Part shown: positions 1-9,231 of the stretch, one piece after another
How the letters are laid out: every line of letters starts with the position of its first letter
How positions within the stretch are numbered: the first letter of the stretch is position 1
Source: Fimbriimonadaceae bacterium
GTDB lineage: Bacteria > Armatimonadota > Fimbriimonadia > Fimbriimonadales > Fimbriimonadaceae
Direction of reading: 5' to 3'
Length of the DNA stretch: 64,000 bases
NCBI GenBank assembly: GCA_023957775.1
Contig: JAMLGR010000001.1
Coordinates: forward strand, 124,001-188,000
Notes under the pieces: generated by a model
Told to the model about the DNA's origin: nothing
The model's database searches: none
The model's input: only the letters and a program-made list of their open reading frames with translations
Translations under genes and position numbers: made by a program

Positions 1-476
1 ATGTACTGGAATTTCGGAGTGACGTTCATCCCGTACGCCCCGCCCAGCGTCTCGATGTTCTGCACGACGATCCGCAGGATCTCGCCAAAGCCGAGGGTGA
101 CGATCGCGAGGTAATCGCCTCGCAGGCGCAGGGAGGGGAGCCCGACCACGAAGCCCGCCACACTCGCAAAGAGAGCCCCGACGAACATCATGCAGATCAG
201 CCACGCCTCGCCTTTGATCGGCGAAGCGTCGTAGAACCGCATCGCCATGTAGCCGGTCGTATACGCCCCGACCTGGTAGAAGGCCGCGTGCCCGATGGAG
301 AACTGGCCCGTGATCCCGTTGATGAGGTTGAGGCTCACCGCAAGCGTGACGTAAAGCCCGGCCAGCACGACCAGCCGCTGGCCGAACGCGTCGAAGCCGC
401 CAGCCAGCCGCTCGATGATGAAGGCGAAGAGGACGGCCGCTGCAATCGAGCCCAATCGGACGATCCAGTACCTCAA
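1..476 (-). CDS. livM: Branched-chain amino-acid ABC transporter permease LivM (partial)
   Basis: Inner-membrane permease subunit of a high-affinity branched-chain amino-acid (Liv/HAAT) importer. Translating the complement from 476 gives about 158 residues of hydrophobic permease, including the family hallmarks GQFSIGHAAFYQVGAY and GLPSLRLRGDYLAIVTLGFG, so identity is clear. The chosen start is TTG at 476-474, overlapping the livH stop in a TTGA tetranucleotide. The next candidate start lies well inside the conserved part. The 3' end runs off the left edge, where the ATPase genes livG/livF would be expected (inference). Confidence 0.93.
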   Translation of the reverse strand, partial: MRYWIVRLGSIAAAVLFAFIIERLAGGFDAFGQRLVVLAGLYVTLAVSLNLINGITGQFSIGHAAFYQVGAYTTGYMAMRFYDASPIKGEAWLICMMFVGALFASVAGFVVGLPSLRLRGDYLAIVTLGFGEILRIVVQNIETLGGAYGMNVTPKFQY

Positions 477-1645
477 ACCTTTTCCACCTTCGATGATCCC
501 AACAAGCCCCCCGGTCGGAAGAGCAGAACGACGATGAGGATGACGAAGGCGACCGCGTCGCGATGCGAGCTGTATCCCATCCAGACCACCGTGGTTTCGG
601 CGATCCCCATCAGCAACCCGCCCAGCACCGCGCCCGGGATGTTGCCGATGCCGCCAAGCACCGCGGCGACGAACGCCTTCACGCCGGGCTGGAAGCCGTA
701 AAAAGTGGTCAGCGGGGTCCCGATGAAGGTTGCGTTCATCATCGCGCCCGCGCCCGCCAGCATCGAGCCGATCAGGAACGTGAAGGTGATCGTCTGGCCC
801 ACGTTGATGCCCATCAGCGAGGCGGAGTCGAAATCGTGCGCGACCGCACGCATAGCGCGGCCCGCAGGGGTGCCCATGACCAGGAGCGTCAGCAGGACCA
901 TGAGGGCGACCGTCGTTCCCAGCATGAGGAACTGCCCCTTCGGTATCCGGATGCGCACGCCGCTGTTGTCGAGCAGGCGCTGAGCGTTTTGGGCTTCGCG
1001 GTCGGTCGTGTTGCGCTGGTCGCGAAGCGGCTTGAGCTCGGGGGGTTCGGGATCGCCGGGCTTGAGGGTCTGATGCACCGCCTCGTACGCGTCGTTCGCG
1101 ACCTTGGCCGCCGCCGTCTTCTGCTCCCAGTCGGCCTTGAGCTTGGCGTCGGGAGGCGTGAGGTTGATCTCGGCAGCGCCCCGCAGCGACTCGGGCATCA
1201 CCTTCTCGTTGATGCTCGGAGGAGGGCTGTTGGGAAGGAAGAGCGCCCCGCCGTACTGGAGAAAGAGCGACACGCCGATCGCGGTGATGAGGACCGAGAT
1301 GCGTGGCTGGTTGCGCATCGGCCGATACGCCAGACGCTCGATGATTACGCCGATGGTGCCGCAGACGAACATCGAGATCAGCAGCATCGCGCCGAGTTTG
1401 AGAAGGCTGGCCTCCGGCATCTCCGCCCCGCCCTTGAATCCGAAGATCCAGGACGTGAAGAGGGCCGTGTAGGCGCCGAGCATGAACACTTCGCCGTGGG
1501 CGAAGTTGATCAGGCGCAGCACGCCGTACACCATGGTGTAGCCCAGCGCGATCAGCGCGTAAATGGCGCCCAAAAGGACGCCATTCACAAGTTGCTGCGG
1601 CAGGGTTGAGAAATCCAACCCTGCCATGAGGTGGCCGAAGTCCAT
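473..1645 (-). CDS. livH: Branched-chain amino-acid ABC transporter permease LivH, with an inserted loop
   Basis: Second permease subunit of the Liv importer, pairing with LivM in the inner membrane. The N-terminus (GVLLGAIYALIALGYTMVYG, then RLINFAHGEVFMLGAY) and C-terminus (GGIGNIPGAVLGGLLMG) are classic LivH. At 390 residues it is about 80-90 longer than usual. The extra length is a charged, proline-rich, probably helical loop at roughly residues 140-235, between transmembrane segments. It lies 3 bp from livJ on the same strand and overlaps livM by 4 bp, so the three form one operon. The loop is in frame and bounded by intact family sequence, so it is a real insertion, not a frameshift. 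Confidence 0.93.
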   Translation of the reverse strand: MDFGHLMAGLDFSTLPQQLVNGVLLGAIYALIALGYTMVYGVLRLINFAHGEVFMLGAYTALFTSWIFGFKGGAEMPEASLLKLGAMLLISMFVCGTIGVIIERLAYRPMRNQPRISVLITAIGVSLFLQYGGALFLPNSPPPSINEKVMPESLRGAAEINLTPPDAKLKADWEQKTAAAKVANDAYEAVHQTLKPGDPEPPELKPLRDQRNTTDREAQNAQRLLDNSGVRIRIPKGQFLMLGTTVALMVLLTLLVMGTPAGRAMRAVAHDFDSASLMGINVGQTITFTFLIGSMLAGAGAMMNATFIGTPLTTFYGFQPGVKAFVAAVLGGIGNIPGAVLGGLLMGIAETTVVWMGYSSHRDAVAFVILIVVLLFRPGGLLGSSKVEKV

Positions 1646-1648
1646 ACG

Positions 1649-2890
1649 CTACTTCAGCTCGTCGGGCTCGTACGCCTTCTCGAAGACTTGGCCCTCTTTC
1701 GTGAGCTTGACGACGAGCGCGCGCTTGGGCGGGTCACCGTGGTTCCCCTTGAGCGTGATCTTGCCGGACACACCGGCGAAGTCCACCGTGTTGTCCAGGG
1801 CTTCGGCCAATCCAGCGGACGTCGCTTCGGGGGCCCGCTTCAGGGCGTCGCACACGAGCTTGGCCGCGTCGTAGGCCAGTGCGCCCATGGTCGTGCCGGG
1901 AACGCCTCCGAACGCCGCCTTCCACTTGGCGAGGAAGTCCTTGACTTCCGGCCGATCTTCCTGGCTGTTGTAGTGGTTGCAGAAGTAGCCGCCGAGGATG
2001 GCGTCGCCGCCCGAGGTCAGGATCTCGCTGCTGTCCCATCCGTCTCCGCCGAGGAACTTCACGTTGAGACCCGCGTCGGCCGCCTGCCGAACGATCGGTC
2101 CCACCTCGTTGAAGTAGCCGCTGAGGAAGAGGCCGTCGGGATTTTGGGACTTGACCTGCGTGAGCTGGCCGCCGAACTGCGTTTGGCCGGTTTCGTAGAA
2201 CTGCTCCGTGACGATCTCGCCTCCCAACTTCTCGTAGTAGGCGCGGAAACTGTCCGAAAGACCCGTGGAGTAGGGTTGCTTCTTGTCCGTCATCAAGGCG
2301 ACACGGCGCAGACCGAGATCGTCGTAGGCGAACTTGGCCATCACGGGGCCTTGCAGCGCGTCCGTGTAGCACACGCGGTAAACGTGGGCGGCCAGGGAGG
2401 TGATGTCGTTGCGGGTGGCCCCCACGGCGACGACGGGAATGTCCTTATCCTTCGCAGCGAGGGCGATTTGGGCGGTGATGCCGCTTGCGACCTCGCCGAC
2501 GAGGCCGATCACGCCGTCCGACATCAGCTTCTCAGCGGCCGTCTTGCCTTGCTCGGGCTTGGACGCGCTGTCGCCGATGAGCAACTGGACCTTCTTGCCG
2601 TTTAGGCCGCCGGCGTCGTTGAACTCCTTCACCGCAAGGAGGGCGCCGTTGACGCTGTCCACGCCCCACGGGCGCAGCTCACCGTTCTGGCTCGCGACCA
2701 GCCCGATTTGGATCATCTCGGAGTTGGGCGAAGTCGTGCTGAAGCCGGGGTCGAAGTTCGTGTTGCTGGCGGTGCCGCCGGGCTCATTGCCGCCGGAGTC
2801 GCTCTTGCCACAACCGGCCAGGCCGATCGCGACGCCACTCACCACGGCGAGGGCCAAATAGGGGACTGCGGAGATTCTTGAGAGTTTCAC
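1649..2890 (-). CDS. Branched-chain amino-acid ABC transporter substrate-binding lipoprotein
   Basis: Periplasmic-binding-protein-fold receptor (LivJ/LivK family, peripla_BP_6) of 413 residues that delivers ligand to LivHM. It has a short signal peptide ending in a lipobox (GLAGC) followed by a Gly/Ser/Asp linker, so it should be a lipid-anchored protein. Family sequence includes IQIGLVASQNGELRPWG and LIGDSASKPEQGKTAAEKLM. The GTG start at 2890 is preferred because GGCAGGTG sits 6 nt upstream. ATG at 2917 would give a longer, less typical signal peptide. A TATACT -10-like hexamer lies on this strand at 2950-2945. First gene of the liv operon. Ligand specificity cannot be told from sequence. 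Confidence 0.9.
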   Translation of the reverse strand: MKLSRISAVPYLALAVVSGVAIGLAGCGKSDSGGNEPGGTASNTNFDPGFSTTSPNSEMIQIGLVASQNGELRPWGVDSVNGALLAVKEFNDAGGLNGKKVQLLIGDSASKPEQGKTAAEKLMSDGVIGLVGEVASGITAQIALAAKDKDIPVVAVGATRNDITSLAAHVYRVCYTDALQGPVMAKFAYDDLGLRRVALMTDKKQPYSTGLSDSFRAYYEKLGGEIVTEQFYETGQTQFGGQLTQVKSQNPDGLFLSGYFNEVGPIVRQAADAGLNVKFLGGDGWDSSEILTSGGDAILGGYFCNHYNSQEDRPEVKDFLAKWKAAFGGVPGTTMGALAYDAAKLVCDALKRAPEATSAGLAEALDNTVDFAGVSGKITLKGNHGDPPKRALVVKLTKEGQVFEKAYEPDELK

Positions 2891-3057
2891 TGTTTTCACC
2901 TGCCAAAGACAAGACATCACGCACCGGATGCGTCGTTCGGGACGAGTATACAGAACGCGTTGGGCGAATGCTACCTGCGGAAACGACGCACAAGGGGATC
3001 GCACTCCATCTGGCACGGGTATATTTCGGCCCCGGGGAGGGAGGAGGGACTCAGTCG

Positions 3058-3909
3058 ATGTCTCAAGAGCAAGCCAAGGCTTTCATCGAGCAAGCCACAC
3101 AATCGATTCAGAGCGGTCAGTTCGCCCAGGCGCTGGAGTTGGCGGATCAGGCGATCGCGTTGACGCCGGACGACAGCGAGGCGCAGATTCTGAGAGGGAT
3201 CGCTCTCTCGCAAACGCAGCGGCCCGACGAAGCGACCGAGGCGTTTCGGAAAGCGATCTCGCTGTCGCCTTACAACGCCAAAGCCTATTTCAACCTCGCG
3301 GTGCACCTGTACGGCACCGGTCAAAAGGTCGAGGCGCTCGAAATGGCCCGTGAAGCCGCGAGCATCGACGTGAAGCACGCCGGAGCCCGTGAACTCGCCG
3401 CTCGGATCGAGGCCGAGACGATGGCACCGTCCACCGAGCAGACGATGGCGCACTCCGACCCGCCTCCGGGGTCGATCGGTGCGGCCGGACCGGGGCCCGA
3501 AGCCCCTCGGCCCGCAGCCTATCCCCGGCCCGAGTACCAACCCGTGCACAGCGTGGCGCTGGTTGAGAAGATGGGTTCGAATTGGGGCACCGTCGGGTGG
3601 ATCCTGATCTTGATCTCTCTGGTGATCTTCGTGGGACTGACCGCCTACATGGTGCCGCTGTTCATGCAGGCTGGGAATCCGCAGAATTTCCAAGAGGCGA
3701 TGAAACAGGCTCAAGCGAACCAGCCTGCCTGGGTGCAGCTTGTGGGGCTTTTCGGATGGCTCAACCGGGCACTCCTTTTGGGCTGGATGATCATGGACAT
3801 CATGGATCGCAGGGCCAACTGGCTCTGGCTGGTGCCCATGGTCCCTTGCTGCTGCTGCGGACTCGAGTGGCTGGCGCCGACGATCTATCGACTGGCGGGC
3901 CGCAAGTAA
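3058..3909 (+). CDS. TPR-repeat membrane protein
   Basis: 283-residue protein with two to three tetratricopeptide repeats at residues 1-115 (helical pairs such as AQALELADQAIALTPDDSEA), a proline-rich linker at about 120-165, and a hydrophobic C-terminal domain. That domain has a clear membrane segment (WILILISLVIFVGLTAYMV) and a second hydrophobic pair with an unusual run of four cysteines (VPCCCCGLEW). TPRs mediate protein-protein contacts; the partner is unknown. The start at 3058 follows a strong GGAGGGAGGAGGG purine tract. It is divergent from the liv operon, with the 167-bp intergenic region holding promoters for both. Confidence 0.75.
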   Translation: MSQEQAKAFIEQATQSIQSGQFAQALELADQAIALTPDDSEAQILRGIALSQTQRPDEATEAFRKAISLSPYNAKAYFNLAVHLYGTGQKVEALEMAREAASIDVKHAGARELAARIEAETMAPSTEQTMAHSDPPPGSIGAAGPGPEAPRPAAYPRPEYQPVHSVALVEKMGSNWGTVGWILILISLVIFVGLTAYMVPLFMQAGNPQNFQEAMKQAQANQPAWVQLVGLFGWLNRALLLGWMIMDIMDRRANWLWLVPMVPCCCCGLEWLAPTIYRLAGRK

Positions 3910-3949
3910 TGACGCAACCGATGGGCGCGGGTCGATCGTCAAGAAAGGG

Positions 3950-5110
3950 ATGATCCTCCCCGCGCTCGTCGCCCTCGCTCTGTCGCCCCAGGCCCCCGTC
4001 GAAGTCCCCTTCCGGATCGGGGACAACGCGATCATCGTGGACGCCCTTGTCAACGGGCGCACCGTGGCTCTGATGTTCGACACCGGATTCTCCGGCGACG
4101 TCGTGGTCAACGACGCGCTGAACATCGGACCGCCGTCCGGCGAGCTGGAGCTGCGGGACTTCGTCGGAACGTTCACCGCGCGGACGGTGGCGATCCGCTC
4201 CCTGCGGCTCGGCCCCATGAACCTCGACGCTCCCGATCTCGAAGCCGTTCAGCAGCCGATGATGCACATGTCCCTCGCCTACGGCACGCATACGGACGGC
4301 ATCCTGGGCTACGGCCCGGTTGCGCACCAGGTGTTCGAGATCAACTTCCAAACGAACAAGTTCATCTTCCACCCGCAGAGCTACGACATCACCAAGAAGG
4401 TGCCCGACGGCAAGCGCACGTTCCTTGCGCGCATGCTGCCGATCGGGCGCAACTCCATCGAGCTGGAAGTGAAGACCGCCGAAGGGAGGCGCATGGTGCT
4501 CGCCCTGGATACCGGCAACGGGTTCTACGCGACGACCCACCGCGACGTGCTCGAGCGCGTCGGGCTCTGGGACAAGTCGAGAACGCCCGCTTTCGTCAAA
4601 GCGTCGATGGTCGCCTCGGGTCCCGTCGACAGTTGGTACAAGCGCGTGCAGGACGTCACGATCTACGGCGTGCCGGTGAAAGAGAGCTACTGGGACATCA
4701 TCGACATGCCGTCCAGCTCCGCCGAGGGCGACGGCACGGTGGGATTCGGCTTCCTGAAGAACTTCAACATCGTGATCGACTACGAGCGGCGCCGGGTCTG
4801 GCTCGACAACTTCACAGGGGTTGTGGCCAATGAACCAGCCGGCGGAGTCGGCATGTCCATCGCGATGGACGAGGCGGGCAAGCGCGCCCGCGTGATGCGC
4901 ATCGCTCCGGGAGGTCCCGCCGAGAAAGCCGGGATCCAGCGCGGCGATGCGATCCTCTCGATCAACGGAACGGACCTCACGGGCTTCAGCCACGACCAGT
5001 TGGATGCGCTGATGGAGGGGAAGGTCGGCTCCACGATCGAGCTTGCGGTCTCCTCCTCCGGCATCGTGACCCGCCACACGCTGACGCGCGTTGCCTTGGT
5101 GAACGACTAG
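3950..5110 (+). CDS. Exported retropepsin-like aspartyl protease with C-terminal PDZ domain
   Basis: 386 residues: a short hydrophobic signal sequence (about 1-17), then two retropepsin-like lobes, each with an aspartyl motif ([10 protein letters not shown] near residue 43 and [10 protein letters not shown] near 187). A PDZ domain follows at about 300-380 ([20 protein letters not shown]). Aspartyl_protease_2 plus PDZ is a known architecture of secreted bacterial proteins. Two DTG sites in one chain suggest an intramolecular pseudo-dimer like pepsin. The substrate is unknown. The ATG at 3950 closely follows a purine tract (AAGAAAGGG). The gene ends in a CTAG shared with the stop of the convergent glycosylase gene. 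Confidence 0.8.
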   Translation: MILPALVALALSPQAPVEVPFRIGDNAIIVDALVNGRTVALMFDTGFSGDVVVNDALNIGPPSGELELRDFVGTFTARTVAIRSLRLGPMNLDAPDLEAVQQPMMHMSLAYGTHTDGILGYGPVAHQVFEINFQTNKFIFHPQSYDITKKVPDGKRTFLARMLPIGRNSIELEVKTAEGRRMVLALDTGNGFYATTHRDVLERVGLWDKSRTPAFVKASMVASGPVDSWYKRVQDVTIYGVPVKESYWDIIDMPSSSAEGDGTVGFGFLKNFNIVIDYERRRVWLDNFTGVVANEPAGGVGMSIAMDEAGKRARVMRIAPGGPAEKAGIQRGDAILSINGTDLTGFSHDQLDALMEGKVGSTIELAVSSSGIVTRHTLTRVALVND

Positions 5111-5799
5111 GCGGAGAGGAACGCCAAAACCGCCTCGTCCAGCATCGCCTCGGTCAACCGGCCGGTGAAGGTGTTCTGCTGGCTGGGATGGTAGCTCGCC
5201 ACGAGGACCAGGCCGTCCCGCGCGGTTGCGGTGGCCAGGTGGGCGAAGGGCGTCTTCACGGGGATGCCGAGGGCCCGGTGCGTCTCCTTCCACGCGATGC
5301 CTCCCAGGCAGAGCAGCGCGCGCCACGGCCGATCGTCGAGGAGCCTTGCAAGATAGGGTCGGCATGCGTCGAACTCGCCGGGCAGGGGCTTGTTCGCAGG
5401 GGGAGCGCAGTGCACGGCGGCGGTGATGAGCACGCCCTCGAGGCGGAGCCCGTCGTCGGACGCGCAAGACTCGGCCTGGTTCGCGACGCCCGCTCGGTGG
5501 AGGGCCCGATAGAGCCAATCCCCGCTCCGATCTCCGGTGAACATGCGTCCCGTTCGGTTGGCCCCGTGGGCGGCGGGGGCCAAGCCGACGATCAGGCGGT
5601 CGGCGCTGGGGTCGCCGAAGTGGGGAACGGGTCGGCCCCAGTAGTCCCAGTCGGCAAAGGCCTTCTTGCGGGCCCGGGCGACGCTCTCCCTCCACTCGAC
5701 CAGGCGTGGGCAGCGCCGACACGCGACGATCGGAGCGTTCAGCGCGTCGAGGGAGTCGACGACGGCACCTCCGTGCCGAGCGACTCTTCGAAGCCGCAC
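5107..5799 (-). CDS. Uracil-DNA glycosylase, family 5 (UDGb)
   Basis: DNA repair glycosylase excising uracil (and often hypoxanthine) from DNA. The two signature motifs are intact: [20 protein letters not shown] and [15 protein letters not shown], both diagnostic of the thermophile-type UDGb family. CRRCP near the N-terminus supplies Fe-S ligands in this family. The start is uncertain: GTG at 5799 gives 230 residues, near family length, but overlaps the upstream gene by 61 bp. No ATG lies closer, and the open frame continues far upstream without homology. It is the last gene of a left-reading cluster. Confidence 0.88.
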   Translation of the reverse strand: MRLRRVARHGGAVVDSLDALNAPIVACRRCPRLVEWRESVARARKKAFADWDYWGRPVPHFGDPSADRLIVGLAPAAHGANRTGRMFTGDRSGDWLYRALHRAGVANQAESCASDDGLRLEGVLITAAVHCAPPANKPLPGEFDACRPYLARLLDDRPWRALLCLGGIAWKETHRALGIPVKTPFAHLATATARDGLVLVASYHPSQQNTFTGRLTEAMLDEAVLAFLSA

Positions 5800-6479
5800 A
5801 TCACGTTCATCGCATGCACCAACTGTGAGGCCCCGCACTTGCCCTCGAGCGAGGCCATCACGAGGATCGTAAGGAGCGAACGAGGCTCGTCCGGCGTCAA
5901 GCGCAGCCGAAAGAGGGCGTTTGGGGATCCGGCGGCCAGTTTCACATCCCAGGGAGCGTCTTCGTCCCGCCGCACGAACAGGGATCGGCCGTAGGCCTCG
6001 TCGTAGAGCTCGTCGATCTGCTCCGAGGACGCCCCCTCCACCACCGCAAGCCCTGTGGCGGCCACGACGCCCTCGACGGGGGGCTGGTCCGCGAAGTCGA
6101 CGGTGGCACCCAGGGTCCAGTGCTCGGACGCCAGAGCTTCGACCACGGACTCCTGGGTGCCGGGCGCGTTGGTCAGCATCGTGGGGGCCTCCGCGAGGAT
6201 TCCCGCCCGGATCAACGGTCCGAAGGCGATCAGCGCAAGCGTTCCCGCGGGATCGGGAACCCCGACGGAGTCTGCGCAGACCCACGGGTTGTTGTCGGCG
6301 AGTTCGACCAAACCGAAGGGTTTGCGGCCGTCGGCTCCCACCGTGACGGAACGCTTCCAACCCTCTGCCTCGAAGCAGAGAGGTGCGCCATCGGCCCCTT
6401 CCAAATGCAACCGCACCTCGGGATGGCCTTCCAGTCGGGCGAGCAGGGAAGGATCCGAGGCGCGGGTGACGGTGATCAT
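5739..6479 (-). CDS. ArgC-like protein lacking the nucleotide-binding motif and catalytic residues
   Basis: 246-residue protein that resembles N-acetyl-gamma-glutamyl-phosphate reductase (ArgC, about 340 residues) in order. [16 protein letters not shown] matches the helix/strand after the Rossmann glycine motif; FGLVEL and [15 protein letters not shown] match the segment around the active site; [14 protein letters not shown] and the tail ([20 protein letters not shown]) match the KGAAGQAVQNMN end of ArgC. The Rossmann GxxGxxG is absent, the NPGCY cysteine is not present (DPAGT), and the HLVP histidine position reads Q. I infer a non-catalytic homologue. It sits 8 bp after the DUF6263-like gene in the same direction and overlaps the UDG gene. 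No arginine-pathway gene is nearby. The family call rests on reading by eye. Confidence 0.55.
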   Translation of the reverse strand: MITVTRASDPSLLARLEGHPEVRLHLEGADGAPLCFEAEGWKRSVTVGADGRKPFGLVELADNNPWVCADSVGVPDPAGTLALIAFGPLIRAGILAEAPTMLTNAPGTQESVVEALASEHWTLGATVDFADQPPVEGVVAATGLAVVEGASSEQIDELYDEAYGRSLFVRRDEDAPWDVKLAAGSPNALFRLRLTPDEPRSLLTILVMASLEGKCGASQLVHAMNVMCGFEESLGTEVPSSTPSTR

Positions 6480-6487
6480 CGTCCGGC

Positions 6488-7189
6488 TCAGGCGCGCTTC
6501 ATCGAGATCTTCATGTCGATCGTCATCGGCTTCTGGTTGCCCTGTGCCCCGCTGATCGTGAGCTTCTGACCGAGATTGGTGCTCTGCAGGGATCCATCCG
6601 CGGTGCGAAGGAAGACCGATCCGGAACCCGTGATCTGCATCTGACCACCCCCTCCCGACATGGAAACATCAATCTGCGCGACGGATTGCCCGCCCACCGA
6701 CTTGATGCCGACGAACTTGTACTTCGCGTTGATGGTCATGCTGCCGCCGGGCCCGGGCACAGTCTGCGAACCTGTCCAGGTGCCCCCGGGCTTCACGGGC
6801 CCCTCGGGGAAGGTGATGTTGCCGCCCATCTGCTGGGCCTGCGTCGCGCCGCTGACGATCTTGCCGCGAGGGTCGACCTTGGCGACCACCTTCTGGGCGG
6901 CGCCCATGGGCTTTCCGTTCGCGCTGGCCGGACCGACGTTGTACTCCACTTCGCCGACGCCTCCGGCCACCGAAAGAACCTTGAGGCTCATCGGCATGTT
7001 GACGGCCATGGCGCTCGGTCCGCCGCTCGTCGTGGTGGTCATCGTGTATTTCGCGGTTTGACCTTTCGTCCACTTGATGCGGAACAGGTAGCCGGCCCCT
7101 TTCTTCGATATCTGGGCGGGTGCGACGGTCCAGAGCGCCGCAAAGACAAGGGCAACGGTGATTTTGGTGAGCGAGGCGATTCGAGTCAT
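6488..7189 (-). CDS. Exported protein, DUF6263-like
   Basis: 233 residues with a signal peptide ([14 protein letters not shown], cleavage near residue 26), then a beta-rich Gly/Ser-rich body with repeated phrases on transformed and untransformed sums ([30 protein letters not shown]). This layout is that of the DUF6263 family of secreted proteins of unknown role. A Shine-Dalgarno AGGAGAAG lies 5 nt before the ATG. It is 9 bp downstream of ald and 8 bp upstream of the ArgC-like gene, so probably co-transcribed with both. No enzyme motif is visible. Confidence 0.7.
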   Translation of the reverse strand: MTRIASLTKITVALVFAALWTVAPAQISKKGAGYLFRIKWTKGQTAKYTMTTTTSGGPSAMAVNMPMSLKVLSVAGGVGEVEYNVGPASANGKPMGAAQKVVAKVDPRGKIVSGATQAQQMGGNITFPEGPVKPGGTWTGSQTVPGPGGSMTINAKYKFVGIKSVGGQSVAQIDVSMSGGGGQMQITGSGSVFLRTADGSLQSTNLGQKLTISGAQGNQKPMTIDMKISMKRA

Positions 7190-7198
7190 GTTCTTCTC

Positions 7199-8329
7199 CT
7201 ACGCCAGTCCGACCTGTTCCCGTGCCAGGTAGCTTTCCGGCGAAACAAACGCGTACCCAAACTGTTCGGCGATCGCCTGCAACGTGACCTCTCCCGTCGC
7301 GACGTTCAATCCCTTGCGCAGCGCGGCATCGACCCGCAGCGCGTCGAGGCCGTGGTTGGCCAGCTTCACCACATATGGCAATGTGGCGTTCGTCAGCGCG
7401 TAGGTGCTCGTGTGGGCGACCGCGCCGGGCATGTTCGCCACCGCGTAGTGCACCACGCCGTCCACCTCGTAGATCGGGTTGCGGTGGGTCGTCGGACGGG
7501 TGGTCTCGAAGCATCCGCCTTGGTCCACACACACGTCGACGGCGACCGAACCGGGCTTCATGAGCCCCAACATCTCGCGCGTGACCAGAACCGGGGTGCG
7601 GGCACCGGTGACGTAGACGGCGCCGACCAGGAGATCGCACTCGCGCAGCACGTCGGCGAGGGTTCCGGGATTGCTGTGGAGGGTGATCACGTTCTTCGGG
7701 AAGATGTCGTCGAGGTACCGGAGTCGGTCGAGGTTGATGTCCAGGACGTAGACCGTCGCGCCGAACCCTGCGGCCACCTTGACCGCGTTGATGCCCACGA
7801 CCCCGGCGCCGATCACGGCAACCGTGGCGGGCCGGACGCCCGGAACGCCGCAGAGCAACACACCCCTGCCTCCCATCGGGCGCTCGAGGTACTTTGCGCC
7901 CTCCTGGATGCTCAGCCGGCCCGCAACCTCGCTCATCGGGGTGAGCAGGGGCAGGGAACCGTTCGGCATCTCGACGGTCTCGTAGGCGATGCAGACGCCC
8001 TTGCTCTCGACCATCGCGCTCATGAGCTTGGCGTCGGCGGCGAAGTGGAAATAGGTGAACACCAGTTGCCCCGGCTTGATGCGGGGATACTCGTCGGGCT
8101 GGGGCTCCTTGACCTTCACGATGAGGTCCGCGCGCGACCAGACCTCGTCGACCGGAGCGAGTTCCGCGCCGGCGGCCAGGTACTCCGAGTCGGGAATGTG
8201 CGTGCCAGCCCCCGCGCTCTCTTCGACGACCACCTGGTGCCCGATGCTGGTCAAGCTCATCACGCCGGCGGGAGTCATCGCGACGCGGTACTCGTCCTGC
8301 TTCACCTCTTTGGGAACGCCTACAACCAT
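7199..8329 (-). CDS. ald: Alanine dehydrogenase
   Basis: NAD-dependent oxidative deamination of L-alanine to pyruvate and ammonium (or the reverse). 376 residues, the normal length. Intact features are N-terminal VGVPKEVKQDEYRVAMTPAG, the substrate lysine in VKVKEP, the catalytic histidine in FTYFHFAAD, the Rossmann motif VIGAGVVGINAV, and the aspartate of DVCVDQGGC. A GAGGAGGG ribosome site precedes the ATG, and on the minus strand a TAAAAT -10-like hexamer lies at 8361-8356. It probably heads a unit with the DUF6263-like, ArgC-like and UDG genes. Likely role: nitrogen and alanine balance in the cytoplasm. Confidence 0.96.
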   Translation of the reverse strand: MVVGVPKEVKQDEYRVAMTPAGVMSLTSIGHQVVVEESAGAGTHIPDSEYLAAGAELAPVDEVWSRADLIVKVKEPQPDEYPRIKPGQLVFTYFHFAADAKLMSAMVESKGVCIAYETVEMPNGSLPLLTPMSEVAGRLSIQEGAKYLERPMGGRGVLLCGVPGVRPATVAVIGAGVVGINAVKVAAGFGATVYVLDINLDRLRYLDDIFPKNVITLHSNPGTLADVLRECDLLVGAVYVTGARTPVLVTREMLGLMKPGSVAVDVCVDQGGCFETTRPTTHRNPIYEVDGVVHYAVANMPGAVAHTSTYALTNATLPYVVKLANHGLDALRVDAALRKGLNVATGEVTLQAIAEQFGYAFVSPESYLAREQVGLA

Positions 8330-8376
8330 GGGATCACCCTCCTCAAACCGCCCCGATTTTACCGTGAGGAAGGGAC

Positions 8377-9201
8377 TTAGCCGCCGGGCTGGATCTTCAG
8401 CATTTCGATGGTGAAGAGCAACGTGGCGTCCGGAGGGATCGAAGGGGGGTTGCCGCGTCCCCCGTAGGCGACCTCGGGAGGCAGCCGCAGTTTGCGAACC
8501 CCGCCGACCCGCATGCCCGTGATTCCCGCGTCAAAGCCGGGAACAACGTCGTTGGCCCCGAGGGTGAACGTGAACGGCGTGCCTCGTCCTCGGCTCGAGT
8601 CGAAGACGTCGCCATTGGCGAGTGTGCCCTCGTACTCCACCGTGACCTTGTCGCCAGCCTTGGCCTGCGGGCCCGTGCCGAGCTTCACGTCCGTCTTGTC
8701 GTAGATCTGCTCTTCGCCCTTCTTCACCACGTCGAGCAGCTTGACATCGAAGTAGAGGTCGGCTTTCGGCGGAACCTTGGGGGGCGAGCCTTGGTCTCCG
8801 TACGCCAGGGAAGCCGGGATCGAAATCTTGCGCGTTCCGCCGACCTTCATGCCGACGACCCCCTCATCCCATCCCTTGATCACGAAGCCCGTACCGAGCC
8901 TGAAGGCGAGAGGGGCCCCGCCCTCCATGTTGCTGTCGAACAGCGCTCCATCCGCCAGCGTTCCCTTGTACAGGACTGCGACGAGGTCGCCGGTCTCCGC
9001 GGTGGGGCCCTTTCCCACCTCCTGATCCTCGATCTTCAGCTCCTTGAGGGTGCCGAGCGGAACGGCCGGCTTCTTCGTGGTCTGTTCCGAGCCCGTTCCC
9101 CCCGTGGTGTTCGTCGAGGCATCGGTCGATTGGGCTTTGTCGCCACACCCCGCCGCCAAGAGGCCGAGGCAGACGATGGGCACGAGGAAACGGGCTTTCA
9201 T
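8377..9201 (-). CDS. Lipoprotein with two FKBP-type peptidyl-prolyl isomerase domains
   Basis: 274 residues. The signal peptide ends in a lipobox (GLLAAGCG), followed by a Ser/Thr linker. Two FKBP domains lie in tandem at about residues 55-155 and 165-272, each with the family sequence VAVLYKGTLADGALFDS / VTVEYEGTLANGDVFDSSRG and a closing GDQGSPPKVPPKADLYFDV / GGRGNPPSIPPDATLLFTIE. FKBPs catalyse prolyl cis-trans isomerisation and act as folding helpers, here at the envelope. The tandem arrangement is less common than the single-domain form. A TACATT hexamer ends 7 nt before the ATG and no Shine-Dalgarno is evident, so the mRNA may be leaderless. Confidence 0.93.
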   Translation of the reverse strand: MKARFLVPIVCLGLLAAGCGDKAQSTDASTNTTGGTGSEQTTKKPAVPLGTLKELKIEDQEVGKGPTAETGDLVAVLYKGTLADGALFDSNMEGGAPLAFRLGTGFVIKGWDEGVVGMKVGGTRKISIPASLAYGDQGSPPKVPPKADLYFDVKLLDVVKKGEEQIYDKTDVKLGTGPQAKAGDKVTVEYEGTLANGDVFDSSRGRGTPFTFTLGANDVVPGFDAGITGMRVGGVRKLRLPPEVAYGGRGNPPSIPPDATLLFTIEMLKIQPGG

Positions 9202-9231
9202 GGACGGGAATGTACCCCTTCGGGGGCGGCC

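Noticed and set aside
5800-6360. Long N-terminal extension of the uracil-DNA glycosylase
   Set aside because: It is read wholly antiphase to the ArgC-like gene, is Arg-rich, and exceeds family length.
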